Program-made: the position numbers and the translations under genes
DNA from: Tilletia caries
Taxonomy: Eukaryota; Basidiomycota; Exobasidiomycetes; Tilletiales; Tilletiaceae
NCBI GenBank assembly: GCA_032718865.1
Contig: JALUTQ010000045.1
Span: 1,302,001 to 1,366,000, forward strand
Direction of reading: 5' to 3'
DNA length: 64,000 bases
Part shown: one piece after another, positions 1 to 10,400 of the stretch
How the letters are laid out: each line of letters starts with the position of its first letter
Numbering within the stretch: the first letter of the stretch is position 1
Notes under the pieces: generated by a model
Database searches by the model: none
Told to the model about the DNA's origin: nothing
Seen by the model: the letters and a program-made list of their open reading frames with translations, nothing else

Positions 1-545
1 TCCTCTTCACAAGCATGTTCCAATACTGGCGTGTGGTACGCTGGGGCCGCGGACTGGTCGAGAGTGCTCGCAGACGCGAACGCGAAGAACGTGTCGCCAA
101 CGAAGCTGCGACGGGAGCCACGACTGCAGATGCCGCGGCCACCACCACCGATGCCCCAGCGTCCCTTGGCTTGCTTGGGCGACTTCACCTATGGGCCGCT
201 CAACGACGAAGCGCTACCAGTGCCGGTGATGGCCAGCAACGGAGTGCGGAAGACTGGGTCGTATTCCCTGGCATGAGCGCAGGATCCAGCCGGACGCGCC
301 GCGAAGCCGCTGGTCCCAATCCGAACGGTACCACAACCACTGAGAACGTCGGTGACGGACTGTGGTGGGCCAGCGCCGGGCCCGGTCAGCGACTCGGCGG
401 CGGTCAACCGGACGCGCACGAGCACGATGATTCCGACAACGACGACGAGGCCTTTGGTGTTTTGGGACCCAATGCCGAGCAGCACTATTCGCCTGAAGAA
501 CGCCGTCTCATCCGGAGTTTGCGCGAGGCTGGTATGATTGGCTGA
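1..545 (+). CDS. 3' end of an unidentified gene, cut by the left edge
   Basis: The reading frame is open from the first bases of the window to the TGA ending at 545, so the start is probably outside. About 176 residues from the first internal Met are visible. They begin with a basic, aromatic stretch (FQYWRVVRWGRG), continue with an Arg/Glu-rich segment and low-complexity Ala/Thr and Gly/Pro sequence, then an acidic patch (HEHDDSDNDDEAFG), and end with PEERRLIRSLREAGMIG. I do not recognise the family. The tail looks like the cytosolic or disordered end of a larger protein. Confidence is moderate that it is coding and low for anything more. Confidence 0.5.
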   Translation, partial: LFTSMFQYWRVVRWGRGLVESARRREREERVANEAATGATTADAAATTTDAPASLGLLGRLHLWAAQRRSATSAGDGQQRSAEDWVVFPGMSAGSSRTRREAAGPNPNGTTTTENVGDGLWWASAGPGQRLGGGQPDAHEHDDSDNDDEAFGVLGPNAEQHYSPEERRLIRSLREAGMIG

Positions 546-1171
546 TGGGGTTGGAGGGCGTCGTCAGCGTTTCGTGAGCTCTTGTTTCATCCTCCGCACA
601 CACACACACTCTCTCTTCTTCTTTTGCTCGCTCTTTCTTCTGCTCTTATCCTGTTCCACCGGTTCATATTGATCCTGAGTTCTGTTCTCCAATCTCATCT
701 GTACGACTCTCATCGCGTCCACCTTTGCGGCTCTACGGACTCAATCACATCGCCGCTGTTCGCACGATTCTTCCTTCAAATCAGCAGAGACAGGGTGTTC
801 TCCCTGGGCGTTTCGCCTCGGCTGGGCGTACCGGGCTGCTCTGCTGTTCCAGGCTGTTACACATATAAGAGATGAACGTTTCACAGTACCTCGTCGCCTT
901 CATCTCCAGCAGACATCGACTGTGACGCTGTCGAGGAGTGTACAAAGAGTCGTGCTCCACGCTTCGCTGATCATCATCTTTCCCTATCCTTCAGGTAACC
1001 GTTCTTTTCCCCCCTCTTCTTCTTGTTCCTTCGGTTAAGCAGCACCCCTCACTCTGTCCTCCCCTCGACGCTACGACTGGTCGGCTTCAAATTGGTGAGT
1101 CTTAGCGAAATAATGACTTGTCCTCATCATATCATCATGATCTCGGCCTTCTAGCTTCATTTTGCAGCTCA
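546..1171. other. Intergenic region and 5' leader of the next gene
   Basis: No convincing gene. It contains CA and CT-rich pyrimidine tracts (about 594-650 and 1005-1030) typical of fungal promoters. A probable 5'UTR intron follows, with donor GTGAGT at 1095 and acceptor TTTGCAG ending at 1167, just upstream of the ATG at 1172. Confidence 0.45.
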
Positions 1172-2420
1172 ATGGACGGCAACACGACCAATGTTGCCCG
1201 TATGTCGGGCTTTGTCCGCCACGTCGACGGTGTACTCCAAGGCTTCCTTCGCTCGCCTTCACCCAAGTCGACATTCGGCCCAGCGAGCCCGCGGAGTCAG
1301 ACGGGCTCACTGCGCGCTTGCCCTCAGCGCAAGAGCTACATCCAGAGCTTGATGGCCGTCCACGCGAACGAAGCGCACGATTCTAACGTCATGCTCATCG
1401 ATGTTCTGAATGGGACCACTATCCAGCCGTCGAGAGTGCTTTCGCCCGGTTCAAGTTCGCCCCAAACTCAATCTTATGTCCGACGCGACGATTTGGAAGC
1501 ATCGGTAGAAGGACGGACGTGGAGAAGCTGCTCTCCCTTGGGTCTCGCCGTGCTGGAGACGAATGCGAAAATACGAAGGATGCTGCCTCCTTTCGGACAC
1601 TCGACTCCAGGAAGCGCGGCTCACTTGCATCGATCATTTCGGACATCTCCTTTTACGATGCAGAACGTATTCAAGACCCGACACAACCTGAGCGCTCACG
1701 TAAACCTGATTGGCTCAATATCGATCCGAAGCGGATGATGTGGATGGGCATCAGAACATCAGTGACGCGAACAGGACGGTGTCCATGTCAGCGCAGAGCG
1801 CTGCGACTGTAATCAGCCAGGACAGCTCAGCGGATGACAAGGACGACGAGTATCTGACAGGCGCCACGGTTTCCACCGCCGTCCTGCGTCCTGTCGCCAC
1901 ACAGCTCCGAACTGTCCAGAGGCCTCTGAATGTTAACGAGCGCCGCGGAGGTGGATGTCATGCCGACGATGGAGATGAGTACGACCTCGAAAATTTGCCC
2001 GAAGCATACATAGGCCGGGTCCCACCCGACGTGACGGTCATCCAAGCGATCGAGTACACCGTTCACCACGGCATCGTCGCTCCCGACTTCGACAAGAAGG
2101 TACAGAACGGAGAAGACGAGGCACTTTGCGAACCCGCCTCCGAGAAGGGCGTGCAAGACGATGAGTACTACAACCTCGACAATTTACCTGACGCTTTCGT
2201 TCGTAGGATCCCTCCTGGTCTCAACAAGCTAGAGGCTGTGAGATATACAGTCTGGAACGGACTTGTAGCTGCTGATTTTGGGAAGCTGCTGCAACGATCA
2301 GCATCTTCAGGTTTACGAGTGTCTGCGGTCTATAGGGTATATCTGCCCTGCCTTTCCCACGAAATGAACATTTGTGTGCGAGTAGCATTGTGTGTGGTTG
2401 TATTGGAGCCTGAAGCCTGA
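1172..2420 (+). CDS. Hypothetical protein with a duplicated ~40-residue motif; splicing uncertain
   Basis: The start is the ATG at 1172, four bases after a probable 5'UTR intron. Coding character moves through three frames: frame 2 to about 1390, frame 1 from about 1435 to 1666, and frame 3 from about 1732 onward. Possible introns that restore the frame are 1388-1434 and 1667-1731 (GTATTC...CTGAT...AAG), but the donors are weak, so sequence errors or a decayed gene are alternatives. The C-terminal part has two copies of one motif, at about 1974-2099 and 2160-2285. Both read DEYxL(D/E)NLP(E/D)A, then a (V/I)PP turn, (E)A(I/V)(E/R)YTV, G(I/V)(V)A and a final DF. I know no family with this motif. 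The last ~40 residues are low quality and may be untranslated. Confidence 0.5.
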
Positions 2421-2604
2421 AGCCTGAAGGTGAGGTGGAAGGCGAATAATGTTAAGAAGGCGAGGCGTAAGGGAGTGCTGGTATCGCAGAACCGAGCAAT
2501 GAAGATGAAAAAGGTATGGAGGTCCAAGGGAACGAAGCGGAGCCTTCAAAGAGTGTGCGTGAGGTAGGTAGGTAGGTAACAATCATCCCGGATGCACTCA
2601 GTGC

Positions 2605-4062
2605 TTAGGGGAGGGTGAGACCGATGGAGCCACCGCCGAGGGGAGTGGAGACGGTACCCTTGCCGCCGGAGAGGCCAGCCTTGAGGGAAGCGGCGGTGCC
2701 GAGGGCCTTGGAGCCGAGGCCAGCGGAGAGCGTCAGGGGGTCACGGGGGAGAGCGAGACCGACGGAGCCACCACCGAGAGGGGTGGAGACGACACCCTTG
2801 ACACCGGCGAGACCGGCCTTGAGAGAGGCAGCAGTGCCGAGGGCCTTGGATCCGAGACCAGCGGAGAGCTGGAGAGGGTCACGGGGGAGCTGGAGACCAA
2901 CGGAGCCACCAGCAATGGGGGTGGAGAGGGTCGCCTTGAGGCCGTCGAGGTTGAGGTTGAGGGCAGCGTTAGTGCCGAGGGCCTTGGAGCCGAGACCAGC
3001 AGAGAGGATCAAAGGGTCACGGGGCAACTGGAGACCGATGGAGCCACCGCCGAGAGGAGTGGAGACGGTACCCTTGCCGCCGGAGAGGCCAGCCTTGAGA
3101 GAAGCGGCGGTGCCGAGGGCCTTGGAGCCGAGGCCAGCGGAGAGCGTCAGGGGGTCACGGGGGAGAGCGAGACCAATGGAGCCACCACCGAGGGGGGTGG
3201 AGACGGTACCCTTGCCGCCGGAGAGGCCAGCCTTGAGAGAAGCGGCGGTGCCGAGGGCCTTGGAGCCGAGGCCAGCGGAGAGCGTCAGGGGGTCACGGGG
3301 GAGAGCGAGACCGATGGAGCCACCGCCGAGAGGAGTGGAGACGGTACCCTTGCCGCCGGAGAGGCCAGCCTTGAGAGAAGCGGCGGTGCCGAGGGCCTTG
3401 GAGCCGAGGCCAGCGGAGAGCGTCAGGGGGTCACGGGGGAGAGCGAGACCAATGGAGCCACCACCGAGGGGGGTGGAGACGGTACCCTTGCCGCCGGAGA
3501 GGCCAGCCTTGAGAGAAGCGGCGGTGCCGAGGGCCTTGGAGCCGAGGCCAGCGGAGAGCGTCAGGGGGTCACGGGGGAGAGCGAGACCGACGGAGCCACC
3601 ACCGAGAGGGGTGGAGACGGTACCCTTGCCGCCGGAGAGGCCAGCCTTGAGAGAAGCGGCGGTGCCGAGGGCCTTGGAGCCGAGGCCAGCGGAGAGCGTC
3701 AGGGGGTCACGGGGGAGAGCGAGACCAATGGAGCCACCACCGAGGGGGGTGGAGACGGTACCCTTGCCGCCGGAGAGGCCAGCCTTGAGAGAAGCGGCGG
3801 TGCCGAGGGCCTTGGAGCCGAGGCCAGCGGAGAGCGTCAGGGGGTCACGGGGGAGAGCGAGACCGACGGAGCCACCACCGAGAGGGGTGGAGACGACACC
3901 CTTGACACCGGCGAGGCCCGCCTTGAGGGAGGCAGCAGTGCCGAGAGCCTTGGATCCGAGACCAGCGGAGAGCTGGAGAGGGTCACGCTCAACGGCGACG
4001 GGCGCAGCGTTGGAGCTGGCGAGGAGGATGGCGAGGGTGACGAGACCGGCGGTGAACTTCAT
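2605..4062 (-). CDS. Secreted tandem-repeat protein, possible kexin-processed peptide precursor
   Basis: Single exon, 485 residues. Residues 1-19 form a signal peptide (MKFTAGLVTLAILLASSNA). After a short spacer ending VER come ten head-to-tail 46-residue repeats. Nearly every unit starts DPLxLSAGLGSKALGT and ends GLALPR or GLQLPR; the last ends TLP and stop. Unit 8 is the most divergent (N/L-rich centre) and units 2-7 are almost identical at DNA level. Each junction carries a Pro-Arg, a dipeptide Kex2 can cut although Lys-Arg is preferred. Cleavage would release repeated Gly/Leu-rich peptides of about 46 residues. This architecture resembles fungal kexin-processed repeat proteins, including the Ustilago repellent protein type, but I see no sequence identity to a named one. 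A structural wall or surface role is an alternative. Confidence 0.8.
   Translation of the reverse strand: MKFTAGLVTLAILLASSNAAPVAVERDPLQLSAGLGSKALGTAASLKAGLAGVKGVVSTPLGGGSVGLALPRDPLTLSAGLGSKALGTAASLKAGLSGGKGTVSTPLGGGSIGLALPRDPLTLSAGLGSKALGTAASLKAGLSGGKGTVSTPLGGGSVGLALPRDPLTLSAGLGSKALGTAASLKAGLSGGKGTVSTPLGGGSIGLALPRDPLTLSAGLGSKALGTAASLKAGLSGGKGTVSTPLGGGSIGLALPRDPLTLSAGLGSKALGTAASLKAGLSGGKGTVSTPLGGGSIGLALPRDPLTLSAGLGSKALGTAASLKAGLSGGKGTVSTPLGGGSIGLQLPRDPLILSAGLGSKALGTNAALNLNLDGLKATLSTPIAGGSVGLQLPRDPLQLSAGLGSKALGTAASLKAGLAGVKGVVSTPLGGGSVGLALPRDPLTLSAGLGSKALGTAASLKAGLSGGKGTVSTPLGGGSIGLTLP
2608..3984 (-). repeat. Ten tandem 138-bp coding repeats
   Basis: The 138-bp unit (46 codons) repeats ten times without a frame break. 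Several neighbouring units differ at only a few bases, for example in the alternation of Ile and Val codons before GLALPR. This points to recent unit exchange or expansion by unequal crossing-over. Confidence 0.95.
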
Positions 4063-5220
4063 TTTGATGAGTTTAAGGGTGAGGGAGGGTGAAAAGACTG
4101 TAGGAGAGGTGGAGGGGAGAGGATGACTAGGTGTCGGGTGAGGAGGAGAGGAGGGGGATGACTAGGAAGGGTGAGGATGAAAGGATGAGCTCGCTGAGGG
4201 AAAAGATTGTAAGCAGGGGAAGAGGTGCCTGGTCGCCCTTTTGTACCTTTCGGACGACTCGCTAATCCCCCAACAACGAGGGGCGTGACCAAGTCCATGC
4301 CCTGAAAAGTAGCGATTCTGCAGTGTCAGGCACGCAGGCACTCGGACGGGCAATTCACTTGTTCTGACAATAATGCGCTGATCGATGCTGGAATCTGGAA
4401 ATGGAAGTCTGGAAGCGTTTAGCGGGAGGCGGAAGGCAATCAAAAGTAAGATAAATGACGAGGCGGCCTGTATGTGGGGGCCGCGGCGGGGGATAGCCGC
4501 CGGACAGGGAGTGGATACTGGAGTAGGCTGGAGGGTGCCTTGCAGCAGAGGCCATTACCAGCAGATAGAGGTGGGTGTAGATGCGAGACGTGACTACTAG
4601 TGCGAGCAGAAGGTTATCCCAGCATGCTATGATCTGAGATGTAGTAGTAGTGAGCTGCGACTTGCGAGGGGGGAACTGGCGGCGAAACTGAAGTAAGTCT
4701 GGGAAGGGTGGCTTCAGTATAGCGTGGGCCGTGGGGTGGCTTGACAAAGGGGGCCATAAGGAGAAGGATGCTGGATGGTCGAGGTAAATCACAGCAAGTA
4801 CTATGTACTAGTTGTCGTGGAGACCCAACGAAGGATTGATTGAGCATGTCAAACGAGGTGAGCGATTCCGGGTGTCCGGGCGGTCCAAGGTGGTCTCGGC
4901 GTCTCAATTAGAGAATGGATCGGCGCCGATGTATGAAACCCCACATATACACCCCATCCTACCATGTATATTCTCAGCGGTTCACTACTATATGTACCAC
5001 CACATATTGATAAGTGTTAGTGCGGACTGGGGTAGCGCTAAAGTCGCTGGAGCGCCCCTTACCCCGCTCTGAGATCCAGGTTAAGTGCGGGTCGCTGGAT
5101 GCGCGATAGGAATAATATGGGATCATTGTGCGACGATGGGCATTATTGGGCAATAATAGTGTGCAGTGTGAAGTGTCTCCCACTCTCCCAGGCCCCAGCC
5201 TACAACAAAGGACATGACCT

Positions 5221-5253
5221 CAAGCGTCAAGCGTCAAGCGTCAAGCGTCAAGC
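5221..5253. repeat. CAAGCGT heptamer tandem array
   Basis: CAAGCGT is repeated about 4.7 times, immediately followed by a T tract (5254-5264). Related short runs (AAGCCTT, GCCTGAA, CTCAAGC) recur in other gaps of the window. Confidence 0.9.
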
Positions 5254-5791
5254 TTTTTTTTTTTTGATATCAAGAAAATGAAATTGCGATCGTCAAGCCC
5301 CATATCAATGCACACGTTCTCAGATCTCAGGCGTGAATCAAGCCCTTGAGGCTTGAGCGTTGAGCCCTTAAGCCTTAAGCCTTAAGCCTTTGAGTGTCAT
5401 TCAAGTAGATTCATTCATTAATTATAGACACGCCATTTTGCATCTGTCCATGTTTTCAAATTGAAAAGAAGGGCTTGAAATTCGTTCGAGTCTTCGAGTG
5501 GGTCATAGATCGATGGGTCATCGCGTGTGCGGTCTCGCATAGTCTCACGCTTACAATTCTGCACTTACGGCCGTGATAAGTGAGAACTGTGGGGAGATCG
5601 TCACTGCATAACAAACTTGTGAGCTGCTCCGCAAGGGTTCTGGCGGCTATGCTGGCCAGTTTGTAACAAAACGACGCTACTGGTTACTATGTGACCCGCT
5701 GGGGTGGTGTGGGGAGTCCGAGAGTGGACTCAGAAGATCGACGTGTTTTCGGGCCCTCACCGCCTCACCTTCGCGAGTTCGTGTGTGCCTG

Positions 5792-5797
5792 TATAAG
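5792..5797 (+). promoter_or_regulatory. Possible TATA box of the Iml2-like gene
   Basis: TATAAG lies about 147 bp upstream of the ATG at 5939 and is followed by a pyrimidine-rich leader. The assignment rests on position and sequence only. Confidence 0.3.
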
Positions 5798-5938
5798 AAG
5801 AGTTCCGGTCGGGCCTGCTTCCCACCTTCTGCTCCTCCTCTCCCGAGTCGACCTCATACATCCTGAACTCACCTCTCCCAGTCTCAAACTTGCGCCCCAC
5901 CTTCTTACGACCAAAGCAAGAATCGCACTTTGGCCAAC

Positions 5939-8900
5939 ATGGCACAGCCCACTTCCGACACCAAGGCTCTCGACAGCCAGGTCGTATCCAACACCGCAAA
6001 CGCTAATGGCTCGACCGACGCGAATGGCTCCACCGTGAGCTCAACCGTGGTCAACGCCGCTACCGCTGCTCTCAACACGGTCACCCTCGGCGCGTCCAAG
6101 GCTGCCGAGGTTGCGACAAGTGCAGTCTCAGGCGTCACTGGTACCTTCAAGGCTCAGGAGCCTGACGCACCGATGCCCGAGGAGACCGACGAGCAGGTCG
6201 AGGAGCAAATTGACCCCAACCACATCTACTACCACGTAAGTTTCTTCCTCTGCTCTTCGTGCATTTGTCGTATTAAGTCTGTTTCTCCTCTTCTGACGCG
6301 TTTTTTGCTCTTTCTGCGTTGTCGATCGAACCTCAGGCCGAGACCGAGGACGAGCCCGTCACCCCCGTTGTCGAATCCTCAAAGCCGAAAGAGTTTTTGA
6401 CTCCCTCCGCTCCTGCTAATGGTGCTGACTACAGCGCAAACACAGCCAAGTCAAGTGCCTCTCTCGGCCAAGTTAGTGACCACCAGGCGCTGGACGACAG
6501 CGCCGGCCAGGAGTCCACCCAAAAGGCCAAGGACAAGTCTGCCCGTATTGCCAAGCTCAAGTTCGCAGACGTCAAGATCAACGAGTCTGACCTCGATGAG
6601 GGCCTCCAGGTCTGCCACACTGCTTTGAACCTCTTCCTGAACTCTCGCATGATTGAGGCCGAGCGTCTCCTCGAGGAGCACGCTGATAAGCGACTGTACC
6701 ACGCCCTCGGTCTCAGTGTTATCTCTGTCATCAAGGGTTTCATGGTGCCTATCTTTGATCATTATTTCCCGCATTCTCGTCTTTGTACTGACGCGTCCGT
6801 TTTCTCTTCTTCAGACCTTCGAACCCCAAGACCTTGCTGTCGCCATCTCTCACTGCAAGGACTCGCTTGTCATTGCTCAACTCCTCCGCAAGCCCTCCTC
6901 CGCCATTGGAAACCTCGGCCGATTCGTCCGTGGTACCGGCCAGAGCCCCCAGACGATGCACGGCATGACGAAGGTCCAGAGACACGCTGAACTTGTTTAC
7001 GCCGAGTCTCTCTTGCTCAAGGCTATCACGGGTAGTGAGTGCTTTCTTGAATCGCGTTTTTCGACGCTGTGAAACGTGATAAAGACAATGACTGGTAACT
7101 GACAAACTATCCGCTATCCTGCTCCTCCTTCGCAAATCAAATCGTAGTTGTCTACTCCGGCGACATCTTCGCTTTCGTTTCCGAAGCTCTCAACATGCGA
7201 AACGCGTACGGTATCTTCCGCTCCCTCGACAAGTACCTTGACTGGGCTGACCAGAAGCACATGCAGGGCACCGGTCTCGCCCACGACCCTACCATCGACG
7301 CCGACTTCCGATCAGGTGTCTACCTCGGAAACGGTCTCATTGGTGTCATTCTCGGTCTCTTGCCCAGCAAGCTGCTCAAGATCATGGACGTGAGCTTCTT
7401 TCGCGTTTTTTCTTCGTCCCATTCGGCTCTGTGCTGGAGAGTAGCTGAGCTGACGTGCCTTTTTTCGTTGAAAGGTCTTCGGTTACGGAGGTAACACCAT
7501 GGTTGGTCTCGACATTCTCTCCCAGGCCGGCAAGTGGAGCCCCGACCCGAAGCGAACCAAGCCTGAGATCGAGAAGAAGGATGAAGGTGTTCGCCGTGCC
7601 GTCTGTGACATGTCCATTCTCTTGTACCACCTCGTTCTGGTAAGTTCAACTCGCCGCCAAGACGCGTTCCGTTAAAGGAAATGGCCAAATATTGATTACC
7701 TCCCTCGTCCAACGCGTTACAGTCAACTTTCTTGCCCGTACCTTATGTCAACATCACATACGCCGACAAAATCCTGCATTACCACCTCGAGCGATACCCC
7801 CAGGGTATCTTCTTCCTTTACTTCAGCGGACGCCTCTACTCCACCCAGGGTCTTAACGAAAGGGCTATTCAACAGTTCACTGCCGCTCGTGATGTGCAGA
7901 AAGAGTACGTTCAACTTCGACACATTTGCGTCTGGGACATGTCACTCTGCAACCTATCGCTCGGCCACTGGCAGGAGGCTCAGGCTCAATTCGACGTGTT
8001 GCTCAAGGAGAGCAACTGGTCCAAGGCTGTGTACAACTACGCCGTTGGCGCGACACGATGGCAATCCGGTGACGAGTCGGCTGAGACTAATGCTGTGATC
8101 TGCAAGACTACGAGCTTGATGCAGCGCATTGCCGGCAAGTCGATTCCTCTCGAGGTGAGTTTGGTCGCGCGTCCCTTTCGCGTTTTCGCTCTTGAGGCTT
8201 ATTCTTCTTTTCTTTTTCTCTCTCGCGCGACATCAGAAATTCGCGTCACGCAAGTCGAAGAAGTTCAAGCTGCAAAACCGCCTGCTTGTTCCCGCGATGG
8301 AGCTCGGCTACGTCTTCCACACCTTCAGCAACGCGTCGCGCAAGTCCCTCCTCGAGGTCCACCTGCCCGAGATCTCCAAGGCACTCGGACACCTCACTGA
8401 GACCGATCCCTCGGCATACGAGGGTGGCGCTCAAGCGCATCTTGAGGACCTGTGCCTTGCTCACTTCCTTCGCGGTGTCATTCTTCGATTCATTGCCCAG
8501 CCTGAGCCGCATGCGAAGGTCACCCCTGCCAATAGCCCGATCCCCAAGGCTGAGGCCGAGGAGCAAGCGCTGCTCAGTCTCCAGACGGTCCTGTCCAACG
8601 GAAGCAAGATCATGCTTGACCACTGGCTCATCTACTTTGGTGAGTTTTGGCTTCGTTTCGTGTGATGCCACATGAGAATTCGTTTGCGTTTTGCAAAAAA
8701 AGACATGCCAGTGCTCATCGCGACGCGTCTTTTTCCCTCTCCCTTTTACTTGGAACCTCATTGGCACGATTCAGCCCACTACGAGATCGGTCGTCTGTAC
8801 GCCGGCTCTGGCCAGATCGAGAAGGCCAAGGAGCAGTTCAACCTTGTTCTATCCGGAAAGATTCTCGAGGACAAGGTCCGCAAGGGGAAGTACTCGTGAG

Positions 8901-9051
8901 TTTTTGAAGACCTGTTCGGAGGCGTTGCCTCAAGGAGATTTGAAAGCCTGTTCATACCGCTGACATTCCTGTTTCTTTCTCCTCTCTAAGGCTGCAAAAC
9001 ATGTGTCTCCTCCGCTCGAACGGTGTCCTCCGTACCCTCGAGGGCAACTAA
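5939..9051 (+). CDS. IML2: Iml2/TTC39-family tetratricopeptide protein
   Basis: Nine exons: 5939-6235, 6337-6744, 6815-7031, 7148-7389, 7475-7639, 7723-8154, 8237-8639, 8775-8895 and 8991-9051. They sum to 781 codons plus stop with all splice sites GT-AG. The start is the ATG at 5939 (CAACATGGC). After a disordered, acidic N-terminus of about 120 residues comes the Iml2/TTC39 core: DLDEGLQVCHTALNLFLNSR, then FEPQDLAVAISHCKDSL, the HYHLERYPQGIFFLYFSGRL TPR segment, and a last TPR (HYEIGRLYAGSGQIEKAKEQF). In yeast, Iml2 is a mitochondria- and ER-associated protein linked to lipid-droplet and inclusion-body clearance. The family name is secure from overall similarity; the precise role here is inferred. 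Confidence 0.88.
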
Positions 9052-10400
9052 GAGAGAGAGAGCATATATATCCCAACACACACACTCTCCTCCTTTATCA
9101 TTGAATCCCACATCGGACGCCGGCCGTCAGGGCAAGGTCGGAGGACTCTTGACCAGAACACAGAGAATATTCTTCGATGCACGCTTTGGGTCTTCCTCCC
9201 CTTCTTTTCATGAATCGTTTATAGCGTCTCCTTGCGGGAAGGCGTTCTCCCATCCGAACCCCCAGCCACACGCCACACCAGGACCTACTTTGTTCCCCCC
9301 TCACCCCCCTGCCATCTCTACACGTCGTTATTTCGTTTTTATTGCTAGCTCTCATATCTGCGCGCGCTCCTCTACTGTTCTTCATCTGTTCTCAAGCCTC
9401 CTCGACGTGAATCGACTGATGGCTCATGGCATCGTGATCTCTCGCTGTGTCAAGTACATGCTGCATGCTGTCCCAAGCGTTGCTTCCATGTTCTGCATAT
9501 TTTATCAGTGTCTCCAAATGCAGCTACATACCAGATCCTCCATCCTCCATCCTCTCCATCACGATGCAACACCGCTTCCTTCTGCCAAAGAGCGTCTCTT
9601 GGCATTTTGGCAATAATCAATTGGCATGCAGACAGCGCGCTAGAAAGAAGAAGTGTCGCGTCAGATAAGATGTAATCGCTGTCGCTCGTCCTCGGCTGAC
9701 GTGAGGACGTGACGCGTGTGGATGTGACACGTGGCACCGCGTCGCGTCGGGTGCGCGAAAACTTTTGAGTCGAGCCGACGAGCGTCGGTGCCACTGACCG
9801 GACGACCATCTCCTCAAGGTCGTCCTCACATCCTCTCAGTCCTCACACTGTTGCGACAAGCGCGCAGTTGAGTCGTACGCTCTTCTATTCTATTTCTTTG
9901 CCCAAATCCCGCCCGCCCTTTGATGGTGAATGGCTCATTTCGTCTCGCCATGAGTTTGGATAGATATGATTCCGCGATTACGTCTGCTGCTGTCCCACCC
10001 ATCCATCCCCTTCCAGCCGGATAGAATCGGGACTCAGTCGACCAGACCGTTCAGGTCTCCTAACATACACGTGTATCGCTGATCCACGTTTCGTTCTAGG
10101 TCTCTTTCACTGATTCAAACTGCGCAACTCACGCAACTAAGCCGAGGCTTTACATACGTATGCAGTTCATAATTAATGATTGCAGAACGTTATTTGGCTT
10201 TTGTTCTTCGGTTTCTTTGTTTGTTATACTCGTAGCAATGCTGTCTTGTGAAGGAGGCGTCAAGCTTCCGAACGTTTTCTTCCTTGAATTATTGACGCTT
10301 GAAAGTCCACTTCTGTCGAACCGTGAAAGTGCGAGAAAGAAATGCCAACATTGCATTGAAATGGTGTGCAGAAAGCTGGAGGGGTGTGCGAGTACTTTCG
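9052..10400. other. Convergent intergenic region
   Basis: This is 1.35 kb between the 3' ends of two genes. It begins with a GA run and pyrimidine-rich sequence that fits a 3'UTR. ACGCGT occurs near 9710. I see no supported gene or repeat. Confidence 0.5.

Larger units (their letters stand above)
4063..5938. other. Divergent intergenic region
   Basis: This 1.9-kb region lies between the secreted repeat protein (minus) and the Iml2-like gene (plus). I see no supported gene; the open frames here are short and compositionally random. It holds a heptanucleotide tandem repeat (5221-5253) and TTAAGCC-type repeats (about 5340-5395). The promoter of the Iml2-like gene is at its right end. Confidence 0.6.

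Noticed and set aside
2615..4126. A 503-codon open frame on the plus strand opposite the secreted repeat protein
   Set aside because: It is the antisense shadow of the 138-bp repeat, Arg/Pro/Glu-rich with no start context or signal. The minus-strand reading has a signal peptide and conserved junctions.
9023..9616. 197-codon frame downstream of the Iml2-like gene
   Set aside because: It overlaps that gene's stop in another frame, and its content is pyrimidine-rich untranslated sequence.
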